A stretch of 8,965 nucleotides of DNA from Burkholderiales bacterium (GCA_014379045.1 JACMMK010000016.1:1-8965), one strand, 5' to 3'; positions 1-6,501 are shown, counted from the first letter of the stretch. The notes: generated by a model not told the origin, from the letters alone. Numbers and translations: made by a program.

Positions 1-317
1 CGCTCGCCGTCACCAGTGCGAAGCGCAGTGCGGCCGCCCCCGACCTGCCGACCGTCGCCGAGGCCGGCGTGCCCGGCTTCGTCGCGACGACGTGGTACGG
101 ACTGGCAACGACGGCGGGGACCCCGCGCGCAGTGATAGACCGACTGAACGCCGAGGTCCGCAAGACCCTCGCCGACCCCGAAGTGCGCGCCCAGCTCGCC
201 GCGCAGGGCATCGAAGAGCCCGCACCGGGAACGCCGGAACAGCTCGGCGAGCTGATCCGCGCCGAGCTCGTCAAGTGGGAGAAGGTCGTGCGCGAATCCG
301 GGGCAACGATCAACTGA
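1..317 (+). CDS. Bug/TctC-family periplasmic solute-binding protein, C-terminal part (5' end outside window)
   Basis: The reading frame is open from base 3 and ends with TGA at 315-317, giving about 104 C-terminal residues of a protein that is normally about 320-330 residues long. Family hallmarks are visible: the segment LPTVAEAGVPGF, then a WYGL turn, then GTPRAVIDRLNAEVRKTL, and the closing helix ending in KWEKVVRESGA. These are the typical second lobe and C-terminal helix of Bug (Bordetella uptake gene) receptors, which bind small carboxylates or amides in the periplasm and may feed tripartite tricarboxylate transporters. The ligand cannot be deduced from this end. The gene runs head-on into the minus-strand Bug-MaoC-Rid operon, whose last stop codon lies only 25 bases away. 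No transporter membrane subunit (TctA/TctB) is seen in the window, so it may be an orphan receptor like many in Burkholderiales. Confidence 0.93.
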   Translation, partial: LAVTSAKRSAAAPDLPTVAEAGVPGFVATTWYGLATTAGTPRAVIDRLNAEVRKTLADPEVRAQLAAQGIEEPAPGTPEQLGELIRAELVKWEKVVRESGATIN

Positions 318-321
318 CGCT

Positions 322-347
322 CGGCACGTCAGCGCGCGCCGTTTAAT
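322..347 (+). terminator. Possible intrinsic terminator of the first Bug gene
   Basis: Just after the TGA of the upstream Bug gene, CGGCACG (322-328) can pair with CGCGCCG (335-341) around a six-base loop. This makes a seven-pair GC-rich stem with one A-C mismatch, followed by TTTAAT (342-347). The T-run is short and overlaps the stop codon of the convergent Rid gene, so the call is tentative. It sits where a terminator is expected, between convergent genes. Confidence 0.35.
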
Positions 348-759
348 CCTGAATCGTCGCGGTGCCGGAAACGACGGCCGTGGCCTTGATCTCGATCAGC
401 GCGCCGGGTCGGATCAGACCCGCGACCATCACCCCGGTCGCCGCCGGATACGGACCCCCGCCGAACACGCGCCGGCGCACGTCGGCGGTCTTCGCATAGC
501 CATCGAGCGTCGTGAAGTATTCGGTCGTCTCGACGATGTCGGCGAAGGTCAGCCCGGCATCGGCGAGAATCCGCGCCATCTTCTCGAAGATGTATTCGGT
601 CTGGCGCACGATGTCGCCCTCGCCGATCAGCTGCCCGTTGCCGTCGGCGGCGGTCATGCCCGAGATGAACACGAAATCTCCGGCGCGCACCGCCGCCGAG
701 AACGTGTAGCGCGGGTGCCATCCCGCCGACGGCGTGATCGGTACGAACGGTCTGCTCAT
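343..759 (-). CDS. Rid-family protein (YjgF/YER057c/UK114 superfamily) lacking the catalytic arginine
   Basis: A protein of 138 residues, the usual size for the family, starting at ATG 759 and ending with TAA at 343-345. Family features in order: an N-terminal strand with YTFSAAVRAGDFVFISGM, the helix QTEYIFEKMARILADAGL, the strand around DIVETTEYFTTL, and the C-terminal strand pair ending GALIEIKATAVV. In archetypal RidA (2-iminobutanoate/2-iminopropanoate deaminase) a catalytic arginine lies in a PARS-like motif. Here the equivalent segment reads YPAATGVMVAG, with alanine at that place, so classical imine deaminase activity is not expected. Such Arg-less Rid proteins are common in catabolic operons. 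The start is well supported: it overlaps the upstream MaoC stop as ATGA and has a strong GGAGGAGG ribosome binding site four bases upstream. It is the last gene of a Bug-MaoC-Rid operon. The substrate is unknown. Confidence 0.92.
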   Translation of the reverse strand: MSRPFVPITPSAGWHPRYTFSAAVRAGDFVFISGMTAADGNGQLIGEGDIVRQTEYIFEKMARILADAGLTFADIVETTEYFTTLDGYAKTADVRRRVFGGGPYPAATGVMVAGLIRPGALIEIKATAVVSGTATIQD

Positions 760-1253
760 GCGCCCTCCTCCGCGGGCCGGCAGCCGAGCAGATAGGTATG
801 GAAGCCTTCTGCAACCAGCACCCCGGCCTGATTGAATACGTTCACCTCGAAGCGCACCAGACCACGGCGCGCGTCGCGAGCAAGTCGGGTCGACGCGACT
901 TCGAACTCGGTAGACACACTGTGCCCTTCGAGCACCGGCGCGACGAAGCGAAGGCTCTGCTCGACGAACGCGATCATCGATTGCTGCAGCTGCGCTGACA
1001 GCGGCGTTGCACCCAGCGCACACATGCCGGCGATCAGCAGTCCGTGCGCCACGGGCGCACCGAAGCGGGTGGCGGCGGCGTACTGTGGGTCGTAGTGGAT
1101 TGGATGCGTATCGCCGGTCAGCGCGGCGAACGCGCGAAACGTGTCGACGTCGAGGCATCGAGTCTGGCCCACGAAGCGATCACCGACGCGAAAATCCTCG
1201 AACCAGCGCTGCGTCGGCGAGGGCAAGGTCGGAGCGCTACTCGAGCTTCGCAC
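756..1253 (-). CDS. MaoC-like dehydratase / (R)-specific enoyl-CoA hydratase-fold protein
   Basis: A single hot-dog domain of 165 residues if it starts at GTG 1253, or 156 if at TTG 1226. The body begins at RWFEDFRVGDRF, a typical MaoC opening. The hydratase-2 motif is clear: FAALTGDTHPIHYDPQYAAA, in which Asp48 and His53 (GTG numbering) match the catalytic Asp/His pair of PhaJ-type (R)-hydratases. It is followed by GAPVAHGLLIAG. The family hydrates or dehydrates enoyl-CoA thioesters in the cytoplasm, so a role in degrading a CoA-activated acid is plausible; the exact substrate is unknown. The GTG start overlaps the end of the upstream Bug gene by 17 bases, while the TTG start lies ten bases after it. 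Neither has a convincing ribosome binding site, so translation may be coupled to the Bug gene. The TGA stop overlaps the Rid ATG as ATGA. Confidence 0.9.
   Translation of the reverse strand: MRSSSSAPTLPSPTQRWFEDFRVGDRFVGQTRCLDVDTFRAFAALTGDTHPIHYDPQYAAATRFGAPVAHGLLIAGMCALGATPLSAQLQQSMIAFVEQSLRFVAPVLEGHSVSTEFEVASTRLARDARRGLVRFEVNVFNQAGVLVAEGFHTYLLGCRPAEEGA
764..771 (-). promoter_or_regulatory. Strong ribosome binding site of the Rid gene, inside the maoC-like gene
   Basis: On the minus strand GGAGGAGG lies four bases before ATG 759, within the last codons of the MaoC-like gene. Together with the ATGA overlap it fixes the Rid start and indicates translational coupling. Confidence 0.75.
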
Positions 1254-2253
1254 CCGACACCCGCACCGCCTGGACGAACAGTTCCTGATCGGCCTTGAGC
1301 GCGACGGCGTAGGCGTCCGGCGTGCTACCCAGCGGGTCGATCCCCAGCGCGCCGAACCGCTGCACCGAATCCGGATGGCGCACGGCCTTTGCGATCTCGC
1401 TCGACAGCCGGTCGATGATCGGCCGCGGCGTGCCGGCGGGTGCGAGCATGCCGACCGACGGCAGCAGCACGAAGTCCTTGACGCCGAGTTCATGGAACGT
1501 CGGCACGTCGGCCGCCAGCGCCGTGCGGGTCGCACTCGCCACCGCGAGCAGCCGCACCGATCCTGCCTTGACGTGTGCCGATACCGTCGGCAGTACCGTG
1601 AACAACGCCGCGACCTCGCCTGCGACGATCGCCGGCGTGGATTGACCACTGCCCTTGTACGGCACGTGGATCAGGTCCATCCCTGTGCGCGTGCGCAGCA
1701 TCTCCATCGCGAGGTGATGCGGGCTACCCACCCCCGACGAACCGTAGGACACCGTGCCCGCGCGCGCCCGCGCGAAGGCGATGAACTCCTTCAGCGAGGT
1801 CACGCCGGTCGCACCGTTTACGGCCAGGAAGAACGGCGACGTGCCCAACAGACTGACGGGCGCGAAATCGCGCCCGATGTCGTAAGGCAGTCTCGGGTTC
1901 AGTGCCGGCGTGATCGCCGTCTGGCCGAGGTCGGCGACGAGCAGCGTATAGCCGTCAGGCAGCGCGCGCGCAACCGCCTCGGTCCCGATCACCCCGCCCG
2001 CGCCGGGCCGATTGTCGACGAGGACCGGGCGCGCGAACGCGTCGCCCAGGCGTTGCGCGACCACCCGTGCCATCGTATCCGGCAATCCGCCTGGAACGTA
2101 AGGCACGACCAGCCGGATCGTACGCTCGGGGAAGACCAGCGCATCTTTCGACTGGGCAAACGACGTCGCGCCCGACAGGCTGAACAGGACGAGCGCCAGC
2201 ATCGACCTCACCCCAGCGCAGGGGCAAACCGGCGACGCATTTGAGCGGACCAT
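1237..2253 (-). CDS. Bug/TctC-family periplasmic tricarboxylate-type solute-binding receptor
   Basis: A complete receptor of 338 residues from ATG 2253 (342 from the in-frame ATG at 2265), ending with TAG at 1237-1239. The N-terminus has a signal peptide with an arginine, a hydrophobic core around SMLALVLFSLSGA and probable cleavage after SFA. The mature part carries the Bug signatures: RLVVPYVPGGLPDTMAR, the loop VDNRPGAGGVIGTEAVA, PDGYTLLV, the domain-2 segment HVPYKGSGQSTPAIVAGEV, and the late DVPTFHELG and GTPRPIIDRL motifs. Start 2253 is preferred because GAGGG lies five bases upstream, although 2265 also has an AGGA-like site. Bug receptors bind small carboxylates or related ligands in the periplasm; specificity cannot be read here. 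It is the first gene of the operon with the MaoC-like and Rid genes. No membrane transporter genes are present in the window. Confidence 0.94.
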   Translation of the reverse strand: MVRSNASPVCPCAGVRSMLALVLFSLSGATSFAQSKDALVFPERTIRLVVPYVPGGLPDTMARVVAQRLGDAFARPVLVDNRPGAGGVIGTEAVARALPDGYTLLVADLGQTAITPALNPRLPYDIGRDFAPVSLLGTSPFFLAVNGATGVTSLKEFIAFARARAGTVSYGSSGVGSPHHLAMEMLRTRTGMDLIHVPYKGSGQSTPAIVAGEVAALFTVLPTVSAHVKAGSVRLLAVASATRTALAADVPTFHELGVKDFVLLPSVGMLAPAGTPRPIIDRLSSEIAKAVRHPDSVQRFGALGIDPLGSTPDAYAVALKADQELFVQAVRVSGAKLE

Positions 2254-2505
2254 CCGAACCCTCATCGTGTTCCGATCCTGGCTGCGCACTGCAGACGGCT
2301 CGAGTACGGCTTCGTACCGATGGTACCGGAGGCGGATCGCTACGGTCGCCCCGGCGCGCGACAATGCGCGATCGATCGTCGTCGACGGTGGCCGCGATCG
2401 GGCAGTTGACCGGCCTTGACGCGAATACCTTGTGGCGTGGCTCGACGCTGCACGACTGCAGGCAGCGGAGCGAACGAGGGTAACGGTTCCCCGAATGGAG
2501 TACGC

Positions 2506-2943
2506 ATGTTTCAGCCATCCCGCACCGAGGCGCGGCAGTTCCTGATAGACGCATGGCGCCGGCACCGCGCGCGCGAGGTCGTCTCGCCGCTCGAAGCGAT
2601 CGCTGCCGACGTCATCGCGATGCACCCCGAGTATCACGCGCTGCTGGAACAGCCTGCCGAGGCCGCCGCGCTCGAGGCACGCGACTATTCGCCCGATGAC
2701 GGCGCGGTGAACCCGTTCCTGCATCTTCACCTGCATCTGGCGGTGATCGAGCAGGTGTCGATCGATCAGCCGGCGGGGATCGCAGCCGCCTATGCGCGCC
2801 TGCTGGCACGCCTTGATGCTCCGCTCGCCGCGCAGCACGCGATCATCGACTGCCTGGCCGAGACGATGTGGCGCGCGCAACGGGACCAGGGGCCCCCGGA
2901 TGGTGAGGCGTACCTCGCCTGCGTCGAGCGGTGCACCCGCTGA
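2506..2943 (+). CDS. DUF1841 family protein
   Basis: A soluble protein of 145 residues with the pattern I recognise from the betaproteobacterial DUF1841 family: an opening MFQPSRTEARQFLIDAWRRH, then PLEAIAADVIAMHPEYHALLE, the histidine-rich NPFLHLHLHLAVIEQVSIDQP (broken here before its next residue, P-A-G-I), and a C-terminal helix CLAETMWRAQRDQGPPDG. There is no signal peptide or membrane segment, so it is probably cytoplasmic. The alternating histidines (HLHLHL) are a striking possible metal site, but the function of the family is unknown to me. ATG 2506 is chosen because the family start is there and GGAG lies about five bases upstream. In-frame codons further upstream (from 2416) do not look like the family. 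It is divergent from the Bug operon and appears to be a single-gene unit, followed by a long non-coding stretch. Confidence 0.92.
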   Translation: MFQPSRTEARQFLIDAWRRHRAREVVSPLEAIAADVIAMHPEYHALLEQPAEAAALEARDYSPDDGAVNPFLHLHLHLAVIEQVSIDQPAGIAAAYARLLARLDAPLAAQHAIIDCLAETMWRAQRDQGPPDGEAYLACVERCTR

Positions 2944-3177
2944 GCGGGAGAGGCTTCACGTCACCGCAGCGTCGGCATCGCCTTCCTGCAGTCCAGCCGC
3001 CGGGCAACGCGAGCACCTGTGTCGAACGTCGGCTCACGTAGTGCGTACACAGCGCCCCTGCGCGACGCTCGCGAATCGCGTTTCGCGCAGCCCTGCGCAA
3101 CGCTCGCGCACCGTGCGTTCGTGCGCCGCTGGGCGACGCTGGCACGCTACGCTGGCCGTCATCCGGTGAGCGCCGGG
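2944..3177. other. Non-coding stretch between the DUF1841 gene and the SulP-1 promoter
   Basis: About 230 GC-rich bases with no convincing gene on either strand. Short open frames cross it, but they lack ribosome binding sites and recognisable protein character and are low-complexity (Ala/Arg-rich). No clear terminator follows the DUF1841 stop. The main content is the degenerate ~35-base tandem repeat at 3058-3145. Confidence 0.6.
3058..3145. repeat. Degenerate ~35-base tandem repeat with hairpin-forming copies
   Basis: Three repeat heads are spaced 35 and 36 bases apart: CTGCGCGACGCTCGCG at 3058, CTGCGCAACGCTCGCG at 3093 (15 of 16 identical) and CTGGGCGACGCTGGCA at 3129 (13 of 16). In the first copy CGCGAA (3070-3075) can pair with TTCGCG (3082-3087). 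In the second, GCGCAC (3106-3111) can pair with GTGCGC (3121-3126). The stems differ in sequence but both are complementary. The third copy shows no stem. The function is unknown; it may be a small intergenic repeat family. Confidence 0.5.
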
Positions 3178-3207
3178 TTTGCCGGTCCCGCAGCCCTCGC
3201 CGATAAT
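3178..3207 (+). promoter_or_regulatory. Probable promoter of SulP-1
   Basis: TTTGCC (3178-3183), an 18-base spacer and GATAAT (3202-3207) make a sigma70-like pair. The stretch GGTTTGC (from 3176) and TCGCCGATAATC (3197-3208) recur with the same 21-base offset upstream of SulP-2, which supports a real promoter. Transcription from here would give a leader of roughly 150 bases before ATG 3362. Confidence 0.5.
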
Positions 3208-3223
3208 CACCGCCTACTGTGAT

Positions 3224-3248
3224 CACGCGGCTGTCCGACAGCATCGTG
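3224..3248. promoter_or_regulatory. 25-base imperfect palindrome in the SulP-1 leader (possible operator)
   Basis: The palindrome is centred on base 3236: CACG, two mismatches, GCTGTC, a central C, GACAGC, two mismatched bases, CGTG. Ten of the twelve symmetric base pairs match. It begins 17 bases after the presumed -10, where a repressor could block transcription. Alternatively it could form a hairpin in the transcript (GCTG-TCCGA-CAGC). Confidence 0.4.
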
Positions 3249-3361
3249 CGCCGATACGCCGCCCATGACTTGCGCTGAGCCAGCGCGTGCGCCCGGTGTC
3301 GTACTCGCCGAAGCACGTATGCCGCTTCCTGAACCCGCACCGAAGACTTGACGCATCCCGC

Positions 3362-5557
3362 ATGGCAGCCAACCCTTCCCCCCGTTCGTCCTTCGACCGC
3401 GCAGCCGCCGGCGGCGGACGACTCGTGCGCCTGTTCCCGTTCCTGCGCTGGTGGCCGATGCGCCGCGAGACGTTGTACGCCGACGTCATTGCCGGTGTCA
3501 GCGTGGCACTCGTGCTGGTGCCGCAGTCGATGGCCTACGCGCAGCTCGCCGGCATGCCCCCGTACTTCGGACTGTATGCAGCGTTCCTGCCGGTGATCGT
3601 CGCCGCGCTCTGGGGCTCGTCGAACCAGCTTGCCACCGGACCCGCAGCGGTGCCGTCGATCCTTATTGCCTCGTCGCTCGCGCCGCTCGCGGCGCTCGGC
3701 TCGGAGGCGTTCGTCGCGCTCGCGATCGTGCTCGCGTTCATGGTCGGCGCAATCCAGTTACTGCTCGGACTGTTCCGCCTGGGCAAGGTGGTCAGCTTCC
3801 TCTCACACCCGGTGATCGTCGGCTTCACGTCGGCTGCGGCGATCATCATCGCGCTGTCGCAGTTGAACAAACTTCTCGGCCTGCCGATCGGTCGCAGCAG
3901 CATGTTCCTCGTCGACGTGTGGGAGATGATGCGCCAGTGGGCCGACGTGCACTGGCCGAGTGTCGCGTTCGGGCTGGTCGCGATGGCGATCATCGGGGGG
4001 TTCAGGCGCTGGTTGCCGAAGTGGCCCGGCGTGCTGGTCGCGGTCGCCCTGACCACGTGCGTGAGCTGGGCGATCGACTTCGAGCAGAAGGCGAGCGTGC
4101 CCACCGGCGCTGTCGAAGACGCCCGGGCACGGTCGATCGCGACCGAATTCCAGGCGGCGAAAGCGCGCGCGCTCACCCTCGACGGCGAAATCGCGACGCT
4201 CGAGAAATCGCTCGCGCAGGCTGCGCGGGAATCGGGCACGCGGGCGGCCGAACTGCGTTATCAGATCGAGCTGAGACAGCTCGAGCGCGCCGACCTCGTC
4301 CGCGAGAACGTCGTGCGCCTGCGTGAGTTGCGAAGCTTCGCCTTCGTCGCGTTGCCCGATCCGCGGCCGGGGTCGGCGCTCGACGCCGTTTCCGGCCGAG
4401 ACGGCGCGATACTGCGTCTGGCGCCTGCGCCCGACGTCGCGGCCTCGTCGAACACGGTGCGCTGGAGAGTGAAGGAGGTGAGCGGCGAGCGGCTGCTGCT
4501 GTCGGGCGGCGGCGAGGTCGTCGGCTTCATCCCCCCGGGGCTGCCCGCCTTTGCGCCCCCCGCCCTTTCCTGGGATGCATTGCGCGCGCTGCTGTCCTCC
4601 GCGCTCGTGATCTCGCTGGTCGGATTCGTCGAGGCAATCTCGATCGCCAAGGCGATCGCGGCCAAGACCCGCCAGCGCGTCGATGCCAACCAGGAGTTGA
4701 TCGGCCAGGGTCTGGGCAATCTGGCGGGCAGCTTCAGTCAGGCGTTCCCGACGATGGGTTCCTTCTCACGCTCCGCGGTCAACTACAGCGCTGGCGCCCG
4801 CAGCGGGTTCGCCTCGGTGACCACGGGGCTGCTGATCCTGCTCACGCTGCTCGCGCTGACGCCGCTCCTCTATCACCTGCCCCAGGCCGTGCTCGCGGGC
4901 ATCATCATGATGGCGGTCGTGAACCTGATCGACTTCGGCGCGATGAAGCACGCGTGGGTCGCGCACCGCCACGACGGCATCGCGGCCTGCGTCACATTTA
5001 TCGCAACGCTCGCGCTCGCGCCTGCGCTCGACCATGGCGTGTTGACGGGGGCTGCGCTCGCGATCGGCCTGTACCTGTATCGCACGATGCGTCCTCGCAT
5101 CGCCGTGCTCGGCCGCCACGCCGACGGCACGCTGCGCGATGCACGGTTGCACGGCCTTCCCACCAGCGAGCATCTGGTGGTGCTGCGCTTCGACGGCTCC
5201 CTTTACTTCGCGAACGTTCCCTACTTCGAGGACATGGTGCTCGAAGCTCTCGCCGCGCATCCGACCGTGCGTGAAGTGCTGATCGTCGGCGACGGGCTCA
5301 ACTCGATCGATGCGTCGGGCGTGGAGGTGCTCGAACACCTGGTCGATCGTCTGCGCAGCGGGGGCGTCACGATGTCGCTATGCGCGCTCAAGGAGCAGGT
5401 GACCGAGGTGCTCGAGCGTACTGGCTTGACGGAGAAGATCGGCCCGCAACACCTCTTTCGCAGCGCATCCAGTGCGATCGAAGCGATCGCCACGCGGCTC
5501 GACGAACCGACAGTTGCCTCGAGCCTGCTGGTGACCCCGGGCGCGGCGCGTGCATGA
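3362..5557 (+). CDS. SulP-family anion permease with STAS domain and a large coiled-coil insertion (SulP-1)
   Basis: An inner-membrane SulP (SLC26-type) transporter of 731 residues, against roughly 550-610 for most bacterial members. Residues 25-240 hold the first membrane half, opening LFPFLRWWP and including PPYFGLYAAFLPVIVAALWG and QLATGPAAVPSIL. The second half (about 400-580) has the core ISLVGFVEAISIAKAIA and ANQELIGQGLGNLAGSF. Residues about 603-715 are the cytoplasmic STAS domain with GDGLNSIDASG, keeping a serine in the DxSG motif. Residues about 241-386 are an insertion: a charged, heptad-like helix (about 250-326), then a Pro/Gly/Val-rich part. In the 14-helix fold this loop should face the periplasm. 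The substrate may be sulfate, bicarbonate, a dicarboxylate or another anion. ATG 3362 is chosen because similarity to SulP-2 begins shortly after it, although no good ribosome binding site precedes it. GTG 3287 is an alternative that would add 25 unconserved residues. Confidence 0.93.
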   Translation: MAANPSPRSSFDRAAAGGGRLVRLFPFLRWWPMRRETLYADVIAGVSVALVLVPQSMAYAQLAGMPPYFGLYAAFLPVIVAALWGSSNQLATGPAAVPSILIASSLAPLAALGSEAFVALAIVLAFMVGAIQLLLGLFRLGKVVSFLSHPVIVGFTSAAAIIIALSQLNKLLGLPIGRSSMFLVDVWEMMRQWADVHWPSVAFGLVAMAIIGGFRRWLPKWPGVLVAVALTTCVSWAIDFEQKASVPTGAVEDARARSIATEFQAAKARALTLDGEIATLEKSLAQAARESGTRAAELRYQIELRQLERADLVRENVVRLRELRSFAFVALPDPRPGSALDAVSGRDGAILRLAPAPDVAASSNTVRWRVKEVSGERLLLSGGGEVVGFIPPGLPAFAPPALSWDALRALLSSALVISLVGFVEAISIAKAIAAKTRQRVDANQELIGQGLGNLAGSFSQAFPTMGSFSRSAVNYSAGARSGFASVTTGLLILLTLLALTPLLYHLPQAVLAGIIMMAVVNLIDFGAMKHAWVAHRHDGIAACVTFIATLALAPALDHGVLTGAALAIGLYLYRTMRPRIAVLGRHADGTLRDARLHGLPTSEHLVVLRFDGSLYFANVPYFEDMVLEALAAHPTVREVLIVGDGLNSIDASGVEVLEHLVDRLRSGGVTMSLCALKEQVTEVLERTGLTEKIGPQHLFRSASSAIEAIATRLDEPTVASSLLVTPGAARA

Positions 5558-5689
5558 TCGAGGGACAAAGCGGTGCTGGACGGTCACTGGACAATCATGC
5601 GTCTTCGGGCTTCACGCACCCGCTGCGCCTGACGAGCCCCAGGCCCGGACGTCGCCGCAGGCCGGCCCGGACATCGGTGTCGCAGGTCG

Positions 5690-6037
5690 CTATCGCATCG
5701 TCGACAACTGGCCCTTCAGGCGCGCGTAGTGCGACGACAGGTCCCGGAAATCCTGATCGCTCAGATTCGCGATCTGGGCCGTCATGATCGCGTTCTTGCG
5801 TCCGCCGTTGCGATACGAGCGCAGCGAATGCAGCAGATAGTCTTCGTGTTGCCCGGCGAGCCGGGGAAACGTCGGTGCGATGCTGTTGCCGTCGTCACCA
5901 TGACACGCGGCGCACGGCTTCGAGATCTCCGCCCCGCGTTTCGCGTCCTGCGCGAGCAAGGCGCCGCTCGATACGCTCAGCGAAGTCGCGACCAGCATCG
6001 CTGAAGCCGCGCGCGCCAGATTCGGGCCGAGGCTCAC
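5690..6037 (-). CDS. Small class I cytochrome c (c553/c4-half type), second gene of pair
   Basis: A monoheme periplasmic electron carrier of 115 residues from GTG 6037 to TAG 5690-5692. A signal peptide (hydrophobic core around ASAMLVATSLSVSSGALLA) ends near residue 30. The heme motif is CAACH (Cys42, Cys45, His46), followed by FPRLAGQHEDYLLHSLRSY and the probable axial Met85 in KNAIMTAQIANLSDQDF. This order matches cytochrome c553 and single halves of the diheme cytochrome c4. The GTG start overlaps the stop of the preceding cytochrome gene (GTGA), so the two are translationally coupled; GGGG lies a few bases upstream. It is convergent with SulP-1, 132 bases from that stop. It probably receives or passes electrons in a periplasmic chain, but no dehydrogenase or oxidase partner is in the window. 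Confidence 0.9.
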   Translation of the reverse strand: MSLGPNLARAASAMLVATSLSVSSGALLAQDAKRGAEISKPCAACHGDDGNSIAPTFPRLAGQHEDYLLHSLRSYRNGGRKNAIMTAQIANLSDQDFRDLSSHYARLKGQLSTMR

Positions 6038-6417
6038 GGCTTGACCCCGCCGCGCGTGCCACCCTGACCGTAGTAGGCGGCCAGATCCGCGATCGCCTGG
6101 TCGCTGAGGTTCGCGGCGATCGCGCGCATCGTCGAATGGCTGCGCTCGCCCGAGCGGTACGCCTGCAACGCCGAGGCGATGTACTCCGGATACTGGTGAC
6201 CGAGCTTCGGAATGCGAAAGACCTCGGGATAGGCATTGCGCATGCCGCCGATGCCGTGGCAGCCCGAGCACATCGTCGCGCGCTGGACCCCCGTCTTCGG
6301 GTCACCGGTCAGCGGTTGCGCGACCACCGACGACATCATCAACGCCAACCCTAGGGCGAGCCCGGTCGCCGCACGCCGACTGCCGGTCCACGCTCCCTGC
6401 ACTGCCACGCTATCCAT
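6034..6417 (-). CDS. Small class I cytochrome c, first gene of pair
   Basis: A monoheme cytochrome of 127 residues from ATG 6417, with TGA at 6034-6036. The N-terminus is a signal peptide (RRAATGLALGLALMMSSVVA, cleavage likely just after). The heme motif is CSGCH (Cys50, Cys53, His54). The order then parallels its neighbour: IPKLGHQYPEYIASALQAY in place of PRLAGQ, the probable axial Met97 in HSTMRAIAANLSDQAI, and a final helix DLAAYYG. The two proteins together resemble the two halves of a cytochrome c4 made as separate polypeptides, or an ancient tandem duplication. A GTG at 6438 is an alternative start, but ATG 6417 puts the signal peptide in better proportion and leaves room for a leader after the predicted promoter. 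It lies divergent from SulP-2, sharing a 165-base intergenic region. Confidence 0.9.
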   Translation of the reverse strand: MDSVAVQGAWTGSRRAATGLALGLALMMSSVVAQPLTGDPKTGVQRATMCSGCHGIGGMRNAYPEVFRIPKLGHQYPEYIASALQAYRSGERSHSTMRAIAANLSDQAIADLAAYYGQGGTRGGVKP

Positions 6418-6454
6418 CGAAACGCTGCTTTCTCGCACTGCAATGTGGCGCGGA

Positions 6455-6483
6455 CTTTAATGGAATCGGGGGGTGACGGTCAA
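6455..6483 (-). promoter_or_regulatory. Candidate promoter of the cytochrome c pair
   Basis: On the minus strand TTGACC (6483-6478), a 17-base spacer and TTAAAG (6460-6455). The -35 is good (5 of 6) and the -10 weak (3 of 6). It would start transcription about 30 bases before ATG 6417. Confidence 0.3.
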
Positions 6484-6501
6484 TGCGGCCGCGCTTGACG
6501 G

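Noticed and set aside
1141..2244. 367-residue plus-strand open frame opposite the Bug and MaoC genes
   Set aside because: Arg/His-rich antisense shadow typical of GC-rich DNA; the minus-strand frame has clear family motifs.
2352..2402. CGATCGATCG and CGTCGACG palindromes between the Bug operon and DUF1841
   Set aside because: Short GC-rich palindromes without promoter context or a second copy; too weak to call operators.
2254..2880. Long minus-strand extension of the second Bug gene, which would make a 547-residue protein
   Set aside because: The extra N-terminal part has no family resemblance, lies antisense to the DUF1841 gene and would bury the signal peptide.
3019..3222. 67-residue open frame with internally repetitive Ala/Arg-rich text
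   Set aside because: Its repetition comes from the nucleotide repeat at 3058-3145, whose 35-base unit would shift frame. There is no ribosome binding site, and its end overlaps the likely SulP-1 promoter.
5607..5639. Interrupted hairpin (GGGCT/AGCCC with inner CGCA/TGCG) between convergent SulP-1 and cytochrome genes, considered as a terminator
   Set aside because: Short interrupted stem and no T-run on either strand.
5643..5672. Direct repeat GGCCCGGAC in the gap after SulP-1
   Set aside because: Two copies of a nine-base GC-rich word are expected by chance here; no other structure supports a site.
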